Shown here piece by piece: positions 19,447-28,110 of a stretch of DNA of 64,000 bases; position 1 is the first letter of the stretch; each line of letters opens with the position of its first letter. Where the stretch lies: positions 248,001 to 312,000 of the forward strand of contig NZ_KB895415.1 in assembly GCF_000374845.1 (NCBI RefSeq), given 5' to 3'. The position numbers and the translations under genes were made by a program. This stretch comes from Paenibacillus terrigena DSM 21567 (lineage in GTDB: Bacteria; Bacillota; Bacilli; Paenibacillales; Paenibacillaceae). The notes beneath the pieces are model-generated. The model did no database searches and was not told where the DNA came from. It worked only from the letters and a program-made list of their open reading frames with translations.

Positions 19447-20400
19447 CTATAACTTTTCCGCAATGCGTAATTTGGCTGAGCGGGATCGCGGATTATCATC
19501 CAGCTCGCGTTGACTTGGGATATACGGCTTCCGATTGACTAACTTCAACGTCCCCTTTTTGCCGCATACACACATTGGAAAATCTGGAGGGCACGTACAT
19601 TTTTCGATATACTGCGCAAAAGTTTGCTTACAAATTCGATCTTCTAACGAATGGAACGTAATAACGGATGCTCTCCCGCCAGGAGCGAGACAACGTACCG
19701 TCTTGTTCAACGCCTCTTCAAAAGCGCCAAGCTCGTCATTAACAGCAATCCGCAGTGCTTGGAAACTGCGTTTCGCAGGATGGCCCCCTGTACGTCTTGC
19801 TGCAGCTGGGATTCCTTCTTTTACAAGCTCTGCAAGATGACCTGTTGTCTCGATGGGTGCAGCTTGTCTGGCCGCTACAATGTTCTTCGCAATCCGGCGT
19901 GAGAATTTCTCCTCCCCGTATTCAAACAGGATCTTCGCAATCTCTTGTTCGGACCACGTATTTACAATGTCATGGGCCGTCAGCATGGCATCTTGATCCA
20001 TCCGCATATCAAGCGGAGCATCATGGTTATAACTAAATCCTCGATCCGCCTCATCCAATTGCGGTGAAGACACACCCAAATCGAACAAGATCCCGTCAAC
20101 CTGCGGTACTCCATCGACTTTCGGAACTTCCGGCAAATCACGTAGCACTTCTTCTATATATCGAAAATTCGTCTTAATTAATCGAACACGATCTTCATAA
20201 GGTGCAAGCTTTACTTTGGCATTCGCGAGTGCAATATCATCCTGATCGAGTGCGATCAAAAGACCGGGTGCCGTGAGCTGCGAGGCAATGACCGCGCTGT
20301 GACCCGCTCCGCCTAATGTACAATCCACATAGATACCTTCGGGCTTGATGTTGAGACCTAGCACAGCCTCTTCTTTTAATACCGTGATGTGATGAAACAA
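19447..20400 (-). CDS. rsmH: 16S rRNA (cytosine-1402-N4)-methyltransferase RsmH
   Basis: This SAM-dependent enzyme (formerly MraW) methylates N4 of C1402 in the 16S rRNA decoding centre. The 317-residue protein begins [34 protein letters not shown], has the insertion domain and [23 protein letters not shown], and ends with [26 protein letters not shown], all family signatures. [14 protein letters not shown] cysteine cluster is present, as in other Bacilli. The start is TTG, placed by AGGAGGG seven bases upstream. It is second in the mraZ operon. Confidence 0.96.
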   Translation of the reverse strand: MFHHITVLKEEAVLGLNIKPEGIYVDCTLGGAGHSAVIASQLTAPGLLIALDQDDIALANAKVKLAPYEDRVRLIKTNFRYIEEVLRDLPEVPKVDGVPQVDGILFDLGVSSPQLDEADRGFSYNHDAPLDMRMDQDAMLTAHDIVNTWSEQEIAKILFEYGEEKFSRRIAKNIVAARQAAPIETTGHLAELVKEGIPAAARRTGGHPAKRSFQALRIAVNDELGAFEEALNKTVRCLAPGGRASVITFHSLEDRICKQTFAQYIEKCTCPPDFPMCVCGKKGTLKLVNRKPYIPSQRELDDNPRSRSAKLRIAEKL

Positions 20401-20434
20401 ATATAAGCCCTCCTAGCTAGCAAATCTCATGCAT

Positions 20435-20866
20435 TTAAAAATCAAAGTCAACCAGTTTCTCAGCAATTTCGTTGAAAGATTCCTCCGATTGATCGAAGTA
20501 ATTCTCCCATAGTTCTTTACTCCAAATCTCCACCCGGTTGGATACCCCGAGCACCACACAATCTTTATCGAGCTTGGAATATTGAAGCAGATTATTCGGT
20601 ATATTTACCCTGCCCTGTTTGTCCAATTCACATTCTGTCGCCCCTGAGAAAAAGAAACGCGTAAACGCGCGAGCATCCGACTTCATGAGCGGCAACGCCT
20701 TAAGCTTCTGCTCCAGCACTTCCCACTCCGAACGTGGATATACAAATAGACATTGGTCTAAACCGCGAGTGACGATAAAGGAGGCTCCAAGAGCATCACG
20801 AAATTTAGAAGGAATGATCATCCGACCTTTGTCATCAATCGTATGTTGATATTCCCCCATAAACAT
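20435..20866 (-). CDS. mraZ: Transcriptional regulator MraZ
   Basis: The 143-residue protein holds two SpoVT/AbrB-like repeats, each with the DxKGR signature: [23 protein letters not shown] at the start and [17 protein letters not shown] in the second half. MraZ forms an oligomeric ring that binds repeated boxes before its own gene and controls the dcw operon. The ATG at MFMGEY is preceded by GAGGTGGAG and gives the family's usual length. A longer in-frame start is rejected. Three matching operator boxes lie 28-55 bp upstream. Confidence 0.95.
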   Translation of the reverse strand: MFMGEYQHTIDDKGRMIIPSKFRDALGASFIVTRGLDQCLFVYPRSEWEVLEQKLKALPLMKSDARAFTRFFFSGATECELDKQGRVNIPNNLLQYSKLDKDCVVLGVSNRVEIWSKELWENYFDQSEESFNEIAEKLVDFDF

Positions 20867-20894
20867 CTGTCGCTCCACCTCTTCCCCCGAATCT

Positions 20895-20921
20895 CCCACT
20901 TCGCACCACTTTCCACCACTT
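20895..20921 (-). promoter_or_regulatory. Three tandem MraZ boxes before mraZ
   Basis: Reading the minus strand toward the gene, AAGTGGT, AAGTGGT and AAGTGGG occur at 20915-20921, 20905-20911 and 20895-20901. Each starts exactly 10 bp after the last. Known MraZ targets are direct repeats of TGGG or AAAGTGG type with one-helical-turn spacing, so this is the expected autoregulatory operator. The boxes lie in the untranslated leader or core promoter. Confidence 0.85.
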
Positions 20922-20947
20922 CAGTCATACTATTTCGCCATTCATAA

Positions 20948-20978
20948 CAAAAATCCTGCAATGAATGCAGGATTTTTT
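20948..20978. terminator. Bidirectional terminator between the DUF4349 gene and mraZ
   Basis: TCCTGCA (20954-20960) and TGCAGGA (20966-20972) form a stem flanked by A-run and T-run, so it works on either strand. On the minus strand it ends the bshC-ahcY-DUF4349 transcript just before the mraZ promoter region. Confidence 0.88.
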
Positions 20979-21009
20979 ATAATTGAACGATATTTAATTA
21001 TTCAAGGTT

Positions 21010-21957
21010 CTATAGATCTATTTTCTTTCTTTTCTGCTTGCGATAGTAGTACAAGAGAGGGATGGCTAAGATCAATAATATAATAATAAAAGGGAAAATC
21101 GCAATCAGGACAAGGATTAGTCCTTGGAAGAAAGTAACGACCGCATCCCAGCTTTTCTCCAAAGTGATCCCCATGCGCTCTGTAAAAGTCTTGTCTTTGG
21201 CCAGCAAACCTGGGTCAGTAGACTCAATGGGCTGATATAACCTGAGGCTAATTGTCGAGTACGCAACATTCTGATCAAGGTACCGCATCCGTCCTTGAAT
21301 TTGTTCTATCTGTTCCTGTACTTCCGCTAATTGGGAGGAGAACTTCAATAAGTCACCTGCATTGACTGCTTTATCCATAAATCCGAGCAACCGTTTCTCG
21401 ACGACCTGTTTGGCCTTAAGTCTTGACGCCAAATCAACATATTCTTCCGTGACGTCCTGCCCTTGCAATTGACGCTCGTATTTTGTATGTTCCATTTTCC
21501 CAAGCTGCTGCATGAAATCCATGAACCCATTCGCAGGCACTTTAAAGGTGAAATTACCACCGAGCTCATAGTCGCTTTTTTGATCAGAGAACTGAAGCAA
21601 ATAGCCTCCAACAAGCTGAATTTTGTTCTGCAGCTCTGTCTGTGCCTTCCCATAGTTCTTCACTTCCATCGTTACATTGGCTTGGTAGATTAGTTTTCGC
21701 TGATCCGTCGAACCCGATAAAGGCCCTTCTCCGCCTGCACCGATTGCCGATTTCGAAGAACCTGCGCCATCCGTATCGGCCTTCGCTTCCTCCGTTGCCA
21801 CGGCTGTCGATTGATCTGCTGCTGCGGATTCCGACTGGTGACTGGTCGACTTAAGATCTTCACTTTTTGAAGCGCTGCTGCAAGCGGTCGCAACACTGAT
21901 GAAGACCATACACAGGAGTAATACCATACTCAATCTCTTTATCAATCTTTTACGCAC
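21010..21957 (-). CDS. DUF4349 lipoprotein, membrane-anchored at both ends
   Basis: The 315-residue protein has a signal peptide with a probable lipobox (SVATAC, Cys around 26) and a low-complexity Ser/Ala/Glu linker. The DUF4349 domain (KLIYQANVTMEVKNYGKAQTELQNKIQLVGGYL) includes a coiled coil (LKFSSQLAEVQEQIEQIQGRMRYLDQ). A C-terminal membrane helix with a basic tail follows. The family is of unknown function and extracytoplasmic. It starts with GTG, preceded by AAGGGGG at 7 bp. That ribosome binding site can be sequestered by upstream sequence. It is the last gene of a bshC-ahcY-DUF4349 run. Confidence 0.85.
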   Translation of the reverse strand: MRKRLIKRLSMVLLLCMVFISVATACSSASKSEDLKSTSHQSESAAADQSTAVATEEAKADTDGAGSSKSAIGAGGEGPLSGSTDQRKLIYQANVTMEVKNYGKAQTELQNKIQLVGGYLLQFSDQKSDYELGGNFTFKVPANGFMDFMQQLGKMEHTKYERQLQGQDVTEEYVDLASRLKAKQVVEKRLLGFMDKAVNAGDLLKFSSQLAEVQEQIEQIQGRMRYLDQNVAYSTISLRLYQPIESTDPGLLAKDKTFTERMGITLEKSWDAVVTFFQGLILVLIAIFPFIIILLILAIPLLYYYRKQKRKKIDL

Positions 21958-21962
21958 AAAAC

Positions 21963-22035
21963 AACCCCCTTATTGGTTATCGCGCGGTGTAATTTACACC
22001 ATTTACCAATAGACGCGATGTCCCACAAGGAGGTT
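21963..22035 (-). promoter_or_regulatory. Structured leader that can sequester the DUF4349 ribosome binding site
   Basis: In the minus-strand RNA, AACCTCCTT (22035-22027) is complementary to the ribosome binding site AAGGGGGTT (21971-21963), with nine pairs including one G-U. Inside, ATTGGT pairs with ACCAAT, and GGTGTAA with TTACACC (22000-21986). An alternative helix, ATCGCG with CGCGAT, would cross the ATTGGT helix, so the two folds exclude each other. This resembles a translational switch. No known riboswitch class was recognised. Confidence 0.5.
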
Positions 22036-22072
22036 GCTCCAAAAACATATTTTATAAAAATAAACTCAATGA

Positions 22073-23341
22073 TTACTCGTGATCTGCCCAGCTATCCAAA
22101 TAAGTCCGCTGTTCATCAGATAATGAATCGATCTGAATGCCGAGGGATCCAAGCTTCAAACGCGCAACTTCTTGGTCCGTCTCATACGGCACATTCAGCA
22201 CTTGATTACCGATTTGCTCATATTGCTCGTTCACATAACGAAGCGCTAGCGCTTGGAGTGCAAATGTCATGTCCATAATCTCAGCCGGATGCCCGTCGCC
22301 TGCTGCCAAGTTCACAAGGCGTCCTTCTGCGAGTAAATAGATTTTACGTCCGTCCTTCAGCTGGAACTCCTCAATATTACGTCGAACCGTACGCACAGAA
22401 GTCGAACGTTCATTTAGTTCTGGTTTGTTCACTTCGACATCAAAATGCCCTGCGTTCGATAGAATCGCACCATTCTTCATCACATCATAATGTTCTCCAC
22501 GGATCACATCACGGTTCCCTGTAACGGTAACGAATAAGTCTCCAACTTTCGCAGCTTCGATCATTGGCAATACCGTAAACCCATCCATGAAGGCTTCTAC
22601 GGCCTTAATCGGATCGATCTCCGTCACGATAACGTTCGCACCGAGTCCTTTTGCACGCATGGCAACACCTTTACCGCACCAGCCGTACCCAACAACGACA
22701 ACGTTCTTCCCTGCTACGACGAGGTTCGTCGTACGGTTGATGCCGTCAAATACGGACTGACCCGTACCATAGCGGTTATCGAACAAATATTTGCAGAATG
22801 CATCATTAACAGCAACCATCGGGAATTTCAATTGGCCTTCTTTCTCCAATGCTTTCAAGCGCAAAATTCCTGTTGTTGTCTCCTCAGCACCACCACGAAC
22901 TGTCGTAAGCAAATCTGGGCGCTCCGCATGCAGAATCGTAACCAGATCGCCGCCATCATCAATGATCAGATCCGGCTTCGTCTCTAGCGCTTTAATCAAG
23001 AGCTCTTTGTATTCTTGCGGATCTGGATTGTATTTCGCGAATACGGTAATCCCGTCCTCAACCAAGGCCGCACAGACATCGTCTTGCGTCGATAGTGGAT
23101 TGCTACCCGTAATCGTAACTTCCGCACCGCCTGCTTGAACGACCTTTGCCAGATAAGCCGTTTTGGCTTCCAAATGGAGGGAGATCGTTACCTTTAATCC
23201 CTTGAAAGGCTGGTCCTTCTCAAATTGCTCGCGAATGCTGTTCAGTACAGGCATATGTGCATCTACCCAACTGATCTTTAGATGCCCTTCTGGTGCCAAA
23301 GACATATCTTTTACAATACTGTTCTGTGCTGCATTACTCAT
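22073..23341 (-). CDS. ahcY: S-adenosylhomocysteine hydrolase AhcY
   Basis: The enzyme splits S-adenosylhomocysteine, the by-product of SAM-dependent methylation, into adenosine and homocysteine using tightly bound NAD. The 422-residue protein has the substrate-domain motifs DAHMPV and HLEAKTAYLAKVV, the lysine/aspartate region PMVAVNDAFCKYLFDNRYGTG, the NAD loop VVVVGYGWCGKGVAMRAKGLGA, and NAGHFDVEV. The C-terminus ends SLSDEQRTYLDSWADHE and lacks the KPDHYRY tail of most bacterial and eukaryotic enzymes. That points to the shorter type seen in Thermotoga and archaea. Many Bacilli use the Pfs/LuxS route instead. Confidence 0.95.
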   Translation of the reverse strand: MSNAAQNSIVKDMSLAPEGHLKISWVDAHMPVLNSIREQFEKDQPFKGLKVTISLHLEAKTAYLAKVVQAGGAEVTITGSNPLSTQDDVCAALVEDGITVFAKYNPDPQEYKELLIKALETKPDLIIDDGGDLVTILHAERPDLLTTVRGGAEETTTGILRLKALEKEGQLKFPMVAVNDAFCKYLFDNRYGTGQSVFDGINRTTNLVVAGKNVVVVGYGWCGKGVAMRAKGLGANVIVTEIDPIKAVEAFMDGFTVLPMIEAAKVGDLFVTVTGNRDVIRGEHYDVMKNGAILSNAGHFDVEVNKPELNERSTSVRTVRRNIEEFQLKDGRKIYLLAEGRLVNLAAGDGHPAEIMDMTFALQALALRYVNEQYEQIGNQVLNVPYETDQEVARLKLGSLGIQIDSLSDEQRTYLDSWADHE

Positions 23342-23381
23342 TCGCTTACCTCCTACAGTGGATATGATGCCTGCGATATGA

Positions 23382-25010
23382 TTAAGAAATCACACGGTGT
23401 TGACCCGTTAGATCGAGTGGAATCTCATATAGGGATGATATCCATGTGTTTCCATATCGATTAAGATACGCAAAGATATTATAAACACGTTCCTGTGGTT
23501 TGCCAAGGGGAATTAAGGAACTATGAATACGGTCCCAGTGCCTTAGTGCAGTCTCATTCTGTTTCGCGAGATCATGAACAGCCCGATTCTGTAAAAATTC
23601 AACCTGTTCCATGACCTTCTGCTTATTCGTCTCGCCGAGTTTGCCAAGTCCTGCTTGAATCTGAGCCAGTTTGCTTAGAATCGGCTGATACATGGATTCC
23701 AGCTTGTGCTTCAAATGATCGAAATCCGCATCCAGACCTAGTGTATCCTGCGCATGAAGCCATGCTTCTTTACGTTCAGCAAATCGCTCTATGACATCAT
23801 CGAATGTTAGGTCATACTTCGTCATTTGTTTCTGTACTGTACCTTCTACGAACGTGAACGACATCCGCGGCACAATGATCGGCATTCGGAATCCAACTGT
23901 ATGGAAGGCGCGATGCGTCAGTGCCCAATACGCAATTTCACCCGTACCCAGTACAGCCGATAAAACCGGGAATAAATAATCCTGCATTAGCGGACGAGTC
24001 AGCACATTATTGCTGAACCGCTCAGGATGCGAAGCAAGCGTTGCTCTTAATTCCTCGCGGCTAAAGGTCACTATCCCTTTGCGGTCCGTAAATCGTCCAT
24101 TCTCTTTGTGCAACAGCACTCGAGTGCCTTCATGAATATAGAACAAGTTCGCATTCCCTGCAGTGACGTCCGCTTGTGCAGTGAACTCATGCTTCGCTAC
24201 ATCCTCTTCAGAGTGGAAGTACGCTTTCTCTAGCTCATCATTCTGATCGATTATACGCTCGAACATCGGCACCTCAATGGACCGAATCGCTTGATCCGCG
24301 GAATCGATCAACACAAGGCCTGCTTCCCCGAACAACATGCCGAAGATCCGAGCATAGTAATCACTGAGTGTGTCGGATACCGCTGCAAATGCGTTCAGTT
24401 GTTCCACAAGATCTGCCTTAAACTCCGTATTCGGGAGCAGATCGCTTAATTGGTGGATAGCTGCCTGCCACGATTCCGATGGTACGACAACATCACTCAC
24501 CATGGATCTAACGCCTGTCGGATGATCGATCCGAATCTTCTGAACTTGAAGTTCTGGCGACAATACGTAGGTATGGTTCACCTCGTCGAAATCATGGTCT
24601 TCCCCTGCGATCCAGAATACTGGTACTACCGGTCGATTCAACCGTTCAGTCGCCATCCGCGCTGTCTGAATGATCGTGAGCGCCTTATAGATAACAAGTA
24701 AAGGACCCGTGAATAGACCGCTCTGTTGACCTCCTACCACGGCAAGCGCGTCATCCTGCTCTAGTTGATTCAATGCCGCAGACACCGCAGCATGCGGATT
24801 TCTCTCTGCATTATAAGCGCGTAATCTACTTACGAGCTCTTTGCGATCTGCACGCAATTTACATGTCTCATCTAACCAAGCTGCTCTTGCATGCCAATCC
24901 TGCTCAGATACCGGATTATAATCGAACAGTTCACGAACCTGCTCGTAATCCTTCATATATGTATCTGATAAAGGTTGATTGACTTTCATGGGTACTTGAA
25001 CTACATTCAC
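23382..25010 (-). CDS. bshC: Bacillithiol biosynthesis cysteine-adding enzyme BshC
   Basis: BshC is the putative ligase that adds cysteine to glucosaminyl-malate in the last step of bacillithiol synthesis. The 542-residue protein shows ALAVVGGQQSGLFTGPLLVIYKALT, FWIAGEDHDFDEVNHTYVL and a C-terminal coiled-coil extension, as in B. subtilis BshC (YllA, about 540 residues). A GTG giving (M)NVVQVPMKV is preceded by GGAGGGG at 6 bp. The upstream ATG overlaps that site. It lies upstream of the dcw cluster as in Bacillus, here separated from mraZ by ahcY and the DUF4349 gene. Confidence 0.94.
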   Translation of the reverse strand: MNVVQVPMKVNQPLSDTYMKDYEQVRELFDYNPVSEQDWHARAAWLDETCKLRADRKELVSRLRAYNAERNPHAAVSAALNQLEQDDALAVVGGQQSGLFTGPLLVIYKALTIIQTARMATERLNRPVVPVFWIAGEDHDFDEVNHTYVLSPELQVQKIRIDHPTGVRSMVSDVVVPSESWQAAIHQLSDLLPNTEFKADLVEQLNAFAAVSDTLSDYYARIFGMLFGEAGLVLIDSADQAIRSIEVPMFERIIDQNDELEKAYFHSEEDVAKHEFTAQADVTAGNANLFYIHEGTRVLLHKENGRFTDRKGIVTFSREELRATLASHPERFSNNVLTRPLMQDYLFPVLSAVLGTGEIAYWALTHRAFHTVGFRMPIIVPRMSFTFVEGTVQKQMTKYDLTFDDVIERFAERKEAWLHAQDTLGLDADFDHLKHKLESMYQPILSKLAQIQAGLGKLGETNKQKVMEQVEFLQNRAVHDLAKQNETALRHWDRIHSSLIPLGKPQERVYNIFAYLNRYGNTWISSLYEIPLDLTGQHRVIS

Positions 25011-25134
25011 GTCCAGCCCCTCCATTTCGATTTATATTGGACTCCAAAAAACAAGCCACTATTTTTTTGAAAGTGATTCTCTTTGATTGTACACAACGAA
25101 TGGTCATTTCGTCAAAGGAACGAAAGAGCAAACA

Positions 25135-25186
25135 CCAAAAAAAAGGCTGCTTACAAATGCCCTAGAAGACATTCATAAACAACCTT
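25135..25186 (-). terminator. Terminator of the opp operon
   Basis: On the minus strand a 17-bp stem with several G-U pairs (AAGGTTGTTTATGAATG against CATTTGTAAGCAGCCTT, 10-nt loop) is followed by eight T. It lies 13 bp past the oppF stop and separates opp from bshC. Confidence 0.85.
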
Positions 25187-25198
25187 ATATTCAAAACA

Positions 25199-26158
25199 TT
25201 AAATATAATGACAAGCTGCGAAATGACCTGATTTAGTCTCTACCAATTCCGGCTCAACCGAAGCACATTTCTCTGTTGCCATCGGACATCTCGTACGGAA
25301 ATGACAACCGCTTGGCGGATTGATCGGACTCGGAAGATCGCCTTTTAACACAACGCGTTCCTTCGTCGCTTCAACCGCTGGATCCGGAACAGGAATCGCG
25401 GATAATAGCGCACGTGTGTAAGGATGTTGTGGATTCGCATAGAGTTCTTCACTCGTTGCAAGCTCAACCACTTTACCCAGATACATAACCGCAACCCGGT
25501 CACTGATATGCTTAACCATCGAAAGGTCATGCGCAATGAACAGATACGTTAATCCGAGATCGCGCTGCAAATCTTGCAGCAAGTTAACAACCTGCGCTTG
25601 AATCGATACGTCCAGTGCAGAGATCGGCTCATCACAGATGATGAACTTCGGATTTACAGCAAGTGCTCTTGCAATCCCGATCCGTTGACGTTGACCGCCT
25701 GAGAACTCATGTGGATAACGAGTTGCATGCTCTGCATTCAAGCCTACGAGATCAAGCAGATCCTCAACGCGTTTCTTGCGTTCTGCACGGCTTGCGTTCA
25801 AGTTGTGAATCAAGAGCGGCTCCGCAATAATATCGGATACCGTCATACGCGGATTAAGCGAAGCGTATGGATCTTGGAAAATCATCTGCATCTCACGACG
25901 CATCGCCTTCAGCTTCGACCCAGACAAATTGTAAATGTTCGTTCCATCAAAACGAACTTGTCCTGATGTAGGCTCATAAAGTCTAAGAATCGTACGGCCT
26001 GCCGTCGATTTACCGCAACCCGACTCACCTACAACCCCTAAGGTTTCACCTTGCTGGATCGAGAAGCTAATATTGTTCACGGCCTTCAGTGTCGCACCGC
26101 CCCCAATATTGAAATATTTCATCAGTTGATCAACTTCAACTAAAGGTTGTTTACTCAT
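25199..26158 (-). CDS. oppF: Oligopeptide ABC transporter ATPase OppF
   Basis: This is one of two ATPases that energise peptide import. The 319-residue protein has Walker [13 protein letters not shown], signature [15 protein letters not shown], Walker [13 protein letters not shown] and the H-loop FIAHDLS. It ends in the oligopeptide-family C-terminal domain with cysteines ([17 protein letters not shown]). Its start overlaps the end of oppD by four bases, implying translational coupling. It is the last gene of oppABCDF. OppF and DppF cannot be told apart by sequence. Confidence 0.93.
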   Translation of the reverse strand: MSKQPLVEVDQLMKYFNIGGGATLKAVNNISFSIQQGETLGVVGESGCGKSTAGRTILRLYEPTSGQVRFDGTNIYNLSGSKLKAMRREMQMIFQDPYASLNPRMTVSDIIAEPLLIHNLNASRAERKKRVEDLLDLVGLNAEHATRYPHEFSGGQRQRIGIARALAVNPKFIICDEPISALDVSIQAQVVNLLQDLQRDLGLTYLFIAHDLSMVKHISDRVAVMYLGKVVELATSEELYANPQHPYTRALLSAIPVPDPAVEATKERVVLKGDLPSPINPPSGCHFRTRCPMATEKCASVEPELVETKSGHFAACHYI

Positions 26159-27147
26159 GCCCGCACCTCCTTAGCCATTGGATGCAGAAGCCAGCAACGG
26201 GATGCATGCGATTCGCTAAGCTGCGTGATGCCCGGATCCTGCGTCTCACAAATCCGCATCGCATCATCACAACGCGCACAGAATCCGCAACCTGCCGGCG
26301 GCTTGATCAAATCAGGCGGTGTTCCGTGGATCGGAATCAACGGCTCATCCTTCTTCTGATCTAGACGAGGCAATGAACGAAGCAGACCTCTTGTGTAAGG
26401 ATGCTGAGGGTTCTGGAAAATCTCCCATTTCGTTCCAGTCTCAACTACTTTACCTGCATACATTACGACAACGCGGTCACACATATCCGCAACGACACCA
26501 AGGTCGTGCGTAATGAGAATAATAGAAACGCCAAGTTTCTTCTGCATATCTTTCATGACATCGAGAATTTGAGCTTGGATTGTAACATCAAGCGCTGTTG
26601 TCGGCTCATCCGCAATGAGTAGCGATGGATTACAAGCAAGCGCAATCGCGATCATCGCACGTTGACGCATACCGCCAGAGAATTCATGTGGATATTGATT
26701 GAATCGAGATTCTGGATTCGGAATACCAACCAGTTGTAACATTTCAATCGCGCGACCTTTGGCATCCTTATTCGATACGTTCTGGTGTTTGATCAGACCT
26801 TCTGTAATCTGTTTCCCGATCGTAATCGTCGGATTCAATGAAGTCATTGGATCCTGGAAGATCATCCCGATATCTTTCCCGCGAATGGCTTCCATTTCTT
26901 TATTCGTTTTTTTAAGAATCTCTTCACCTTGGAAAAGGATCGAACCATTCTTCACAAAGCTCGGGGGTGTAGGAAGAAGTCGCATAATGGATTGTGCCGT
27001 AACACTCTTACCACTACCCGATTCACCAACGATCGCTACCGCTTCCCCTTTGTTCACATGGAAATTCACACCGCGAACTGCTTGTACTTCTCCGCCGCGG
27101 ACTTTAAAGGACACGCTTAAATCTTTAACTTCCAAAATGGGTTGCAT
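26155..27147 (-). CDS. oppD: Oligopeptide ABC transporter ATPase OppD
   Basis: The 330-residue ATPase has Walker [14 protein letters not shown], signature [15 protein letters not shown], Walker [13 protein letters not shown], the H-loop ILITHDLG and the oligopeptide C-terminal domain ([16 protein letters not shown]). Related DppD/OppD proteins have been reported to bind an iron-sulfur cluster with such cysteines, which is not shown here. It forms a heterodimer with OppF on the OppB-OppC channel. Confidence 0.93.
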   Translation of the reverse strand: MQPILEVKDLSVSFKVRGGEVQAVRGVNFHVNKGEAVAIVGESGSGKSVTAQSIMRLLPTPPSFVKNGSILFQGEEILKKTNKEMEAIRGKDIGMIFQDPMTSLNPTITIGKQITEGLIKHQNVSNKDAKGRAIEMLQLVGIPNPESRFNQYPHEFSGGMRQRAMIAIALACNPSLLIADEPTTALDVTIQAQILDVMKDMQKKLGVSIILITHDLGVVADMCDRVVVMYAGKVVETGTKWEIFQNPQHPYTRGLLRSLPRLDQKKDEPLIPIHGTPPDLIKPPAGCGFCARCDDAMRICETQDPGITQLSESHASRCWLLHPMAKEVRA

Positions 27148-27160
27148 ACCTACACACCTC

Positions 27161-28108
27161 CTATTTTTTCATTTTTGGATCAAGTGCATCACGAAGACCA
27201 TCACCAAGAACGTTGAACGACAACATTGTCAAGCTGATGAGGATCGCTGGGAAGAACATTCTCCATGGATAGATCATCCATGAGCTTAGTGCATCACTAA
27301 TCATGGAACCCCACGATGCAACTGGAACTTGTACACCTAGACCTAAGAAGCTTAAGAATGCCTCTGCGAAGATCGCAGAAGGAACAGTTAATGTCAATGT
27401 TACGATGATCGGACCCATCGCATTCGGAATCACGTGGCGAAGCAAAATGCGGCCTGCGCCAGCCCCCATCGAACGGGATGCAAGAACATACTCTTGATTT
27501 TTAAGACCCATCGTCTGACCACGAACGATCCAGGCCATATTAATCCAACCTGTAATAGCCATTGCAATAATAATCGTTAATAGACTTGGCTCCATAACAA
27601 CAAGCAATAGAATACATACAAGCAAATAAGGAATCGAATAAAGAATTTCAGAGAACTTATTCATGAACTCATCCACTTTACCGCCAACATATCCCATGAT
27701 ACCGCCGTAGAGAACACCGAAGATCAAATCGGACAATGCTGCGGAGAAACCAACGATCAATGAAATCCGTGCGCCCATCCAAGTTCTTGCCCACATATCG
27801 CGTCCAAGATCGTCCGTACCGAACCAATGACCACCGGAAGGTGGGAGGTTCGTAGCATCAAGATTATTCGTAAAATAATCATACTTCGACATCAAAGGGC
27901 CGAAAATCGCCATAATAATAAGAAGAACTAGAATGGTAAGACCTGACATGGCCAGTTTATTCTCACGTAGACGCTCCCACGCATCGCGCCATGCCGATAG
28001 ACTCTCACGCTGAATGATCTCGCTATTTTTATCATCTTGGCTAATAGGACGAAAATCATCTGGGGTTAAGTTATTTAATACCGCTTCATTACTCTGATTT
28101 CCTGCCAC
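27161..28108 (-). CDS. oppC: Oligopeptide ABC transporter permease OppC
   Basis: The 315-residue membrane protein has an N-terminal cytoplasmic extension and first helix (SGLTILVLLIIMAIFGPL), then a large loop with GTDDLGRDMWARTWMGARISL, typical of OppC/DppC. Five more helices follow, including the EAA-type loop (ASRSMGAGAGRILLRHVIPNAMGPIIV) that docks on the ATPases. It sits between oppB and oppD with gaps of 2 and 13 bp. Confidence 0.94.
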   Translation of the reverse strand: MAGNQSNEAVLNNLTPDDFRPISQDDKNSEIIQRESLSAWRDAWERLRENKLAMSGLTILVLLIIMAIFGPLMSKYDYFTNNLDATNLPPSGGHWFGTDDLGRDMWARTWMGARISLIVGFSAALSDLIFGVLYGGIMGYVGGKVDEFMNKFSEILYSIPYLLVCILLLVVMEPSLLTIIIAMAITGWINMAWIVRGQTMGLKNQEYVLASRSMGAGAGRILLRHVIPNAMGPIIVTLTLTVPSAIFAEAFLSFLGLGVQVPVASWGSMISDALSSWMIYPWRMFFPAILISLTMLSFNVLGDGLRDALDPKMKK

Positions 28109-28110
28109 GA

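Noticed and set aside
23342-23381. SAM or SAH riboswitch before ahcY
   Set aside because: Only 40 bp separate bshC and ahcY, too short for either class.
26699-27283. Plus-strand open frame of 194 codons opposite oppC/oppD
   Set aside because: It is antisense to well-supported transporter genes, with no ribosome binding site or known domain.
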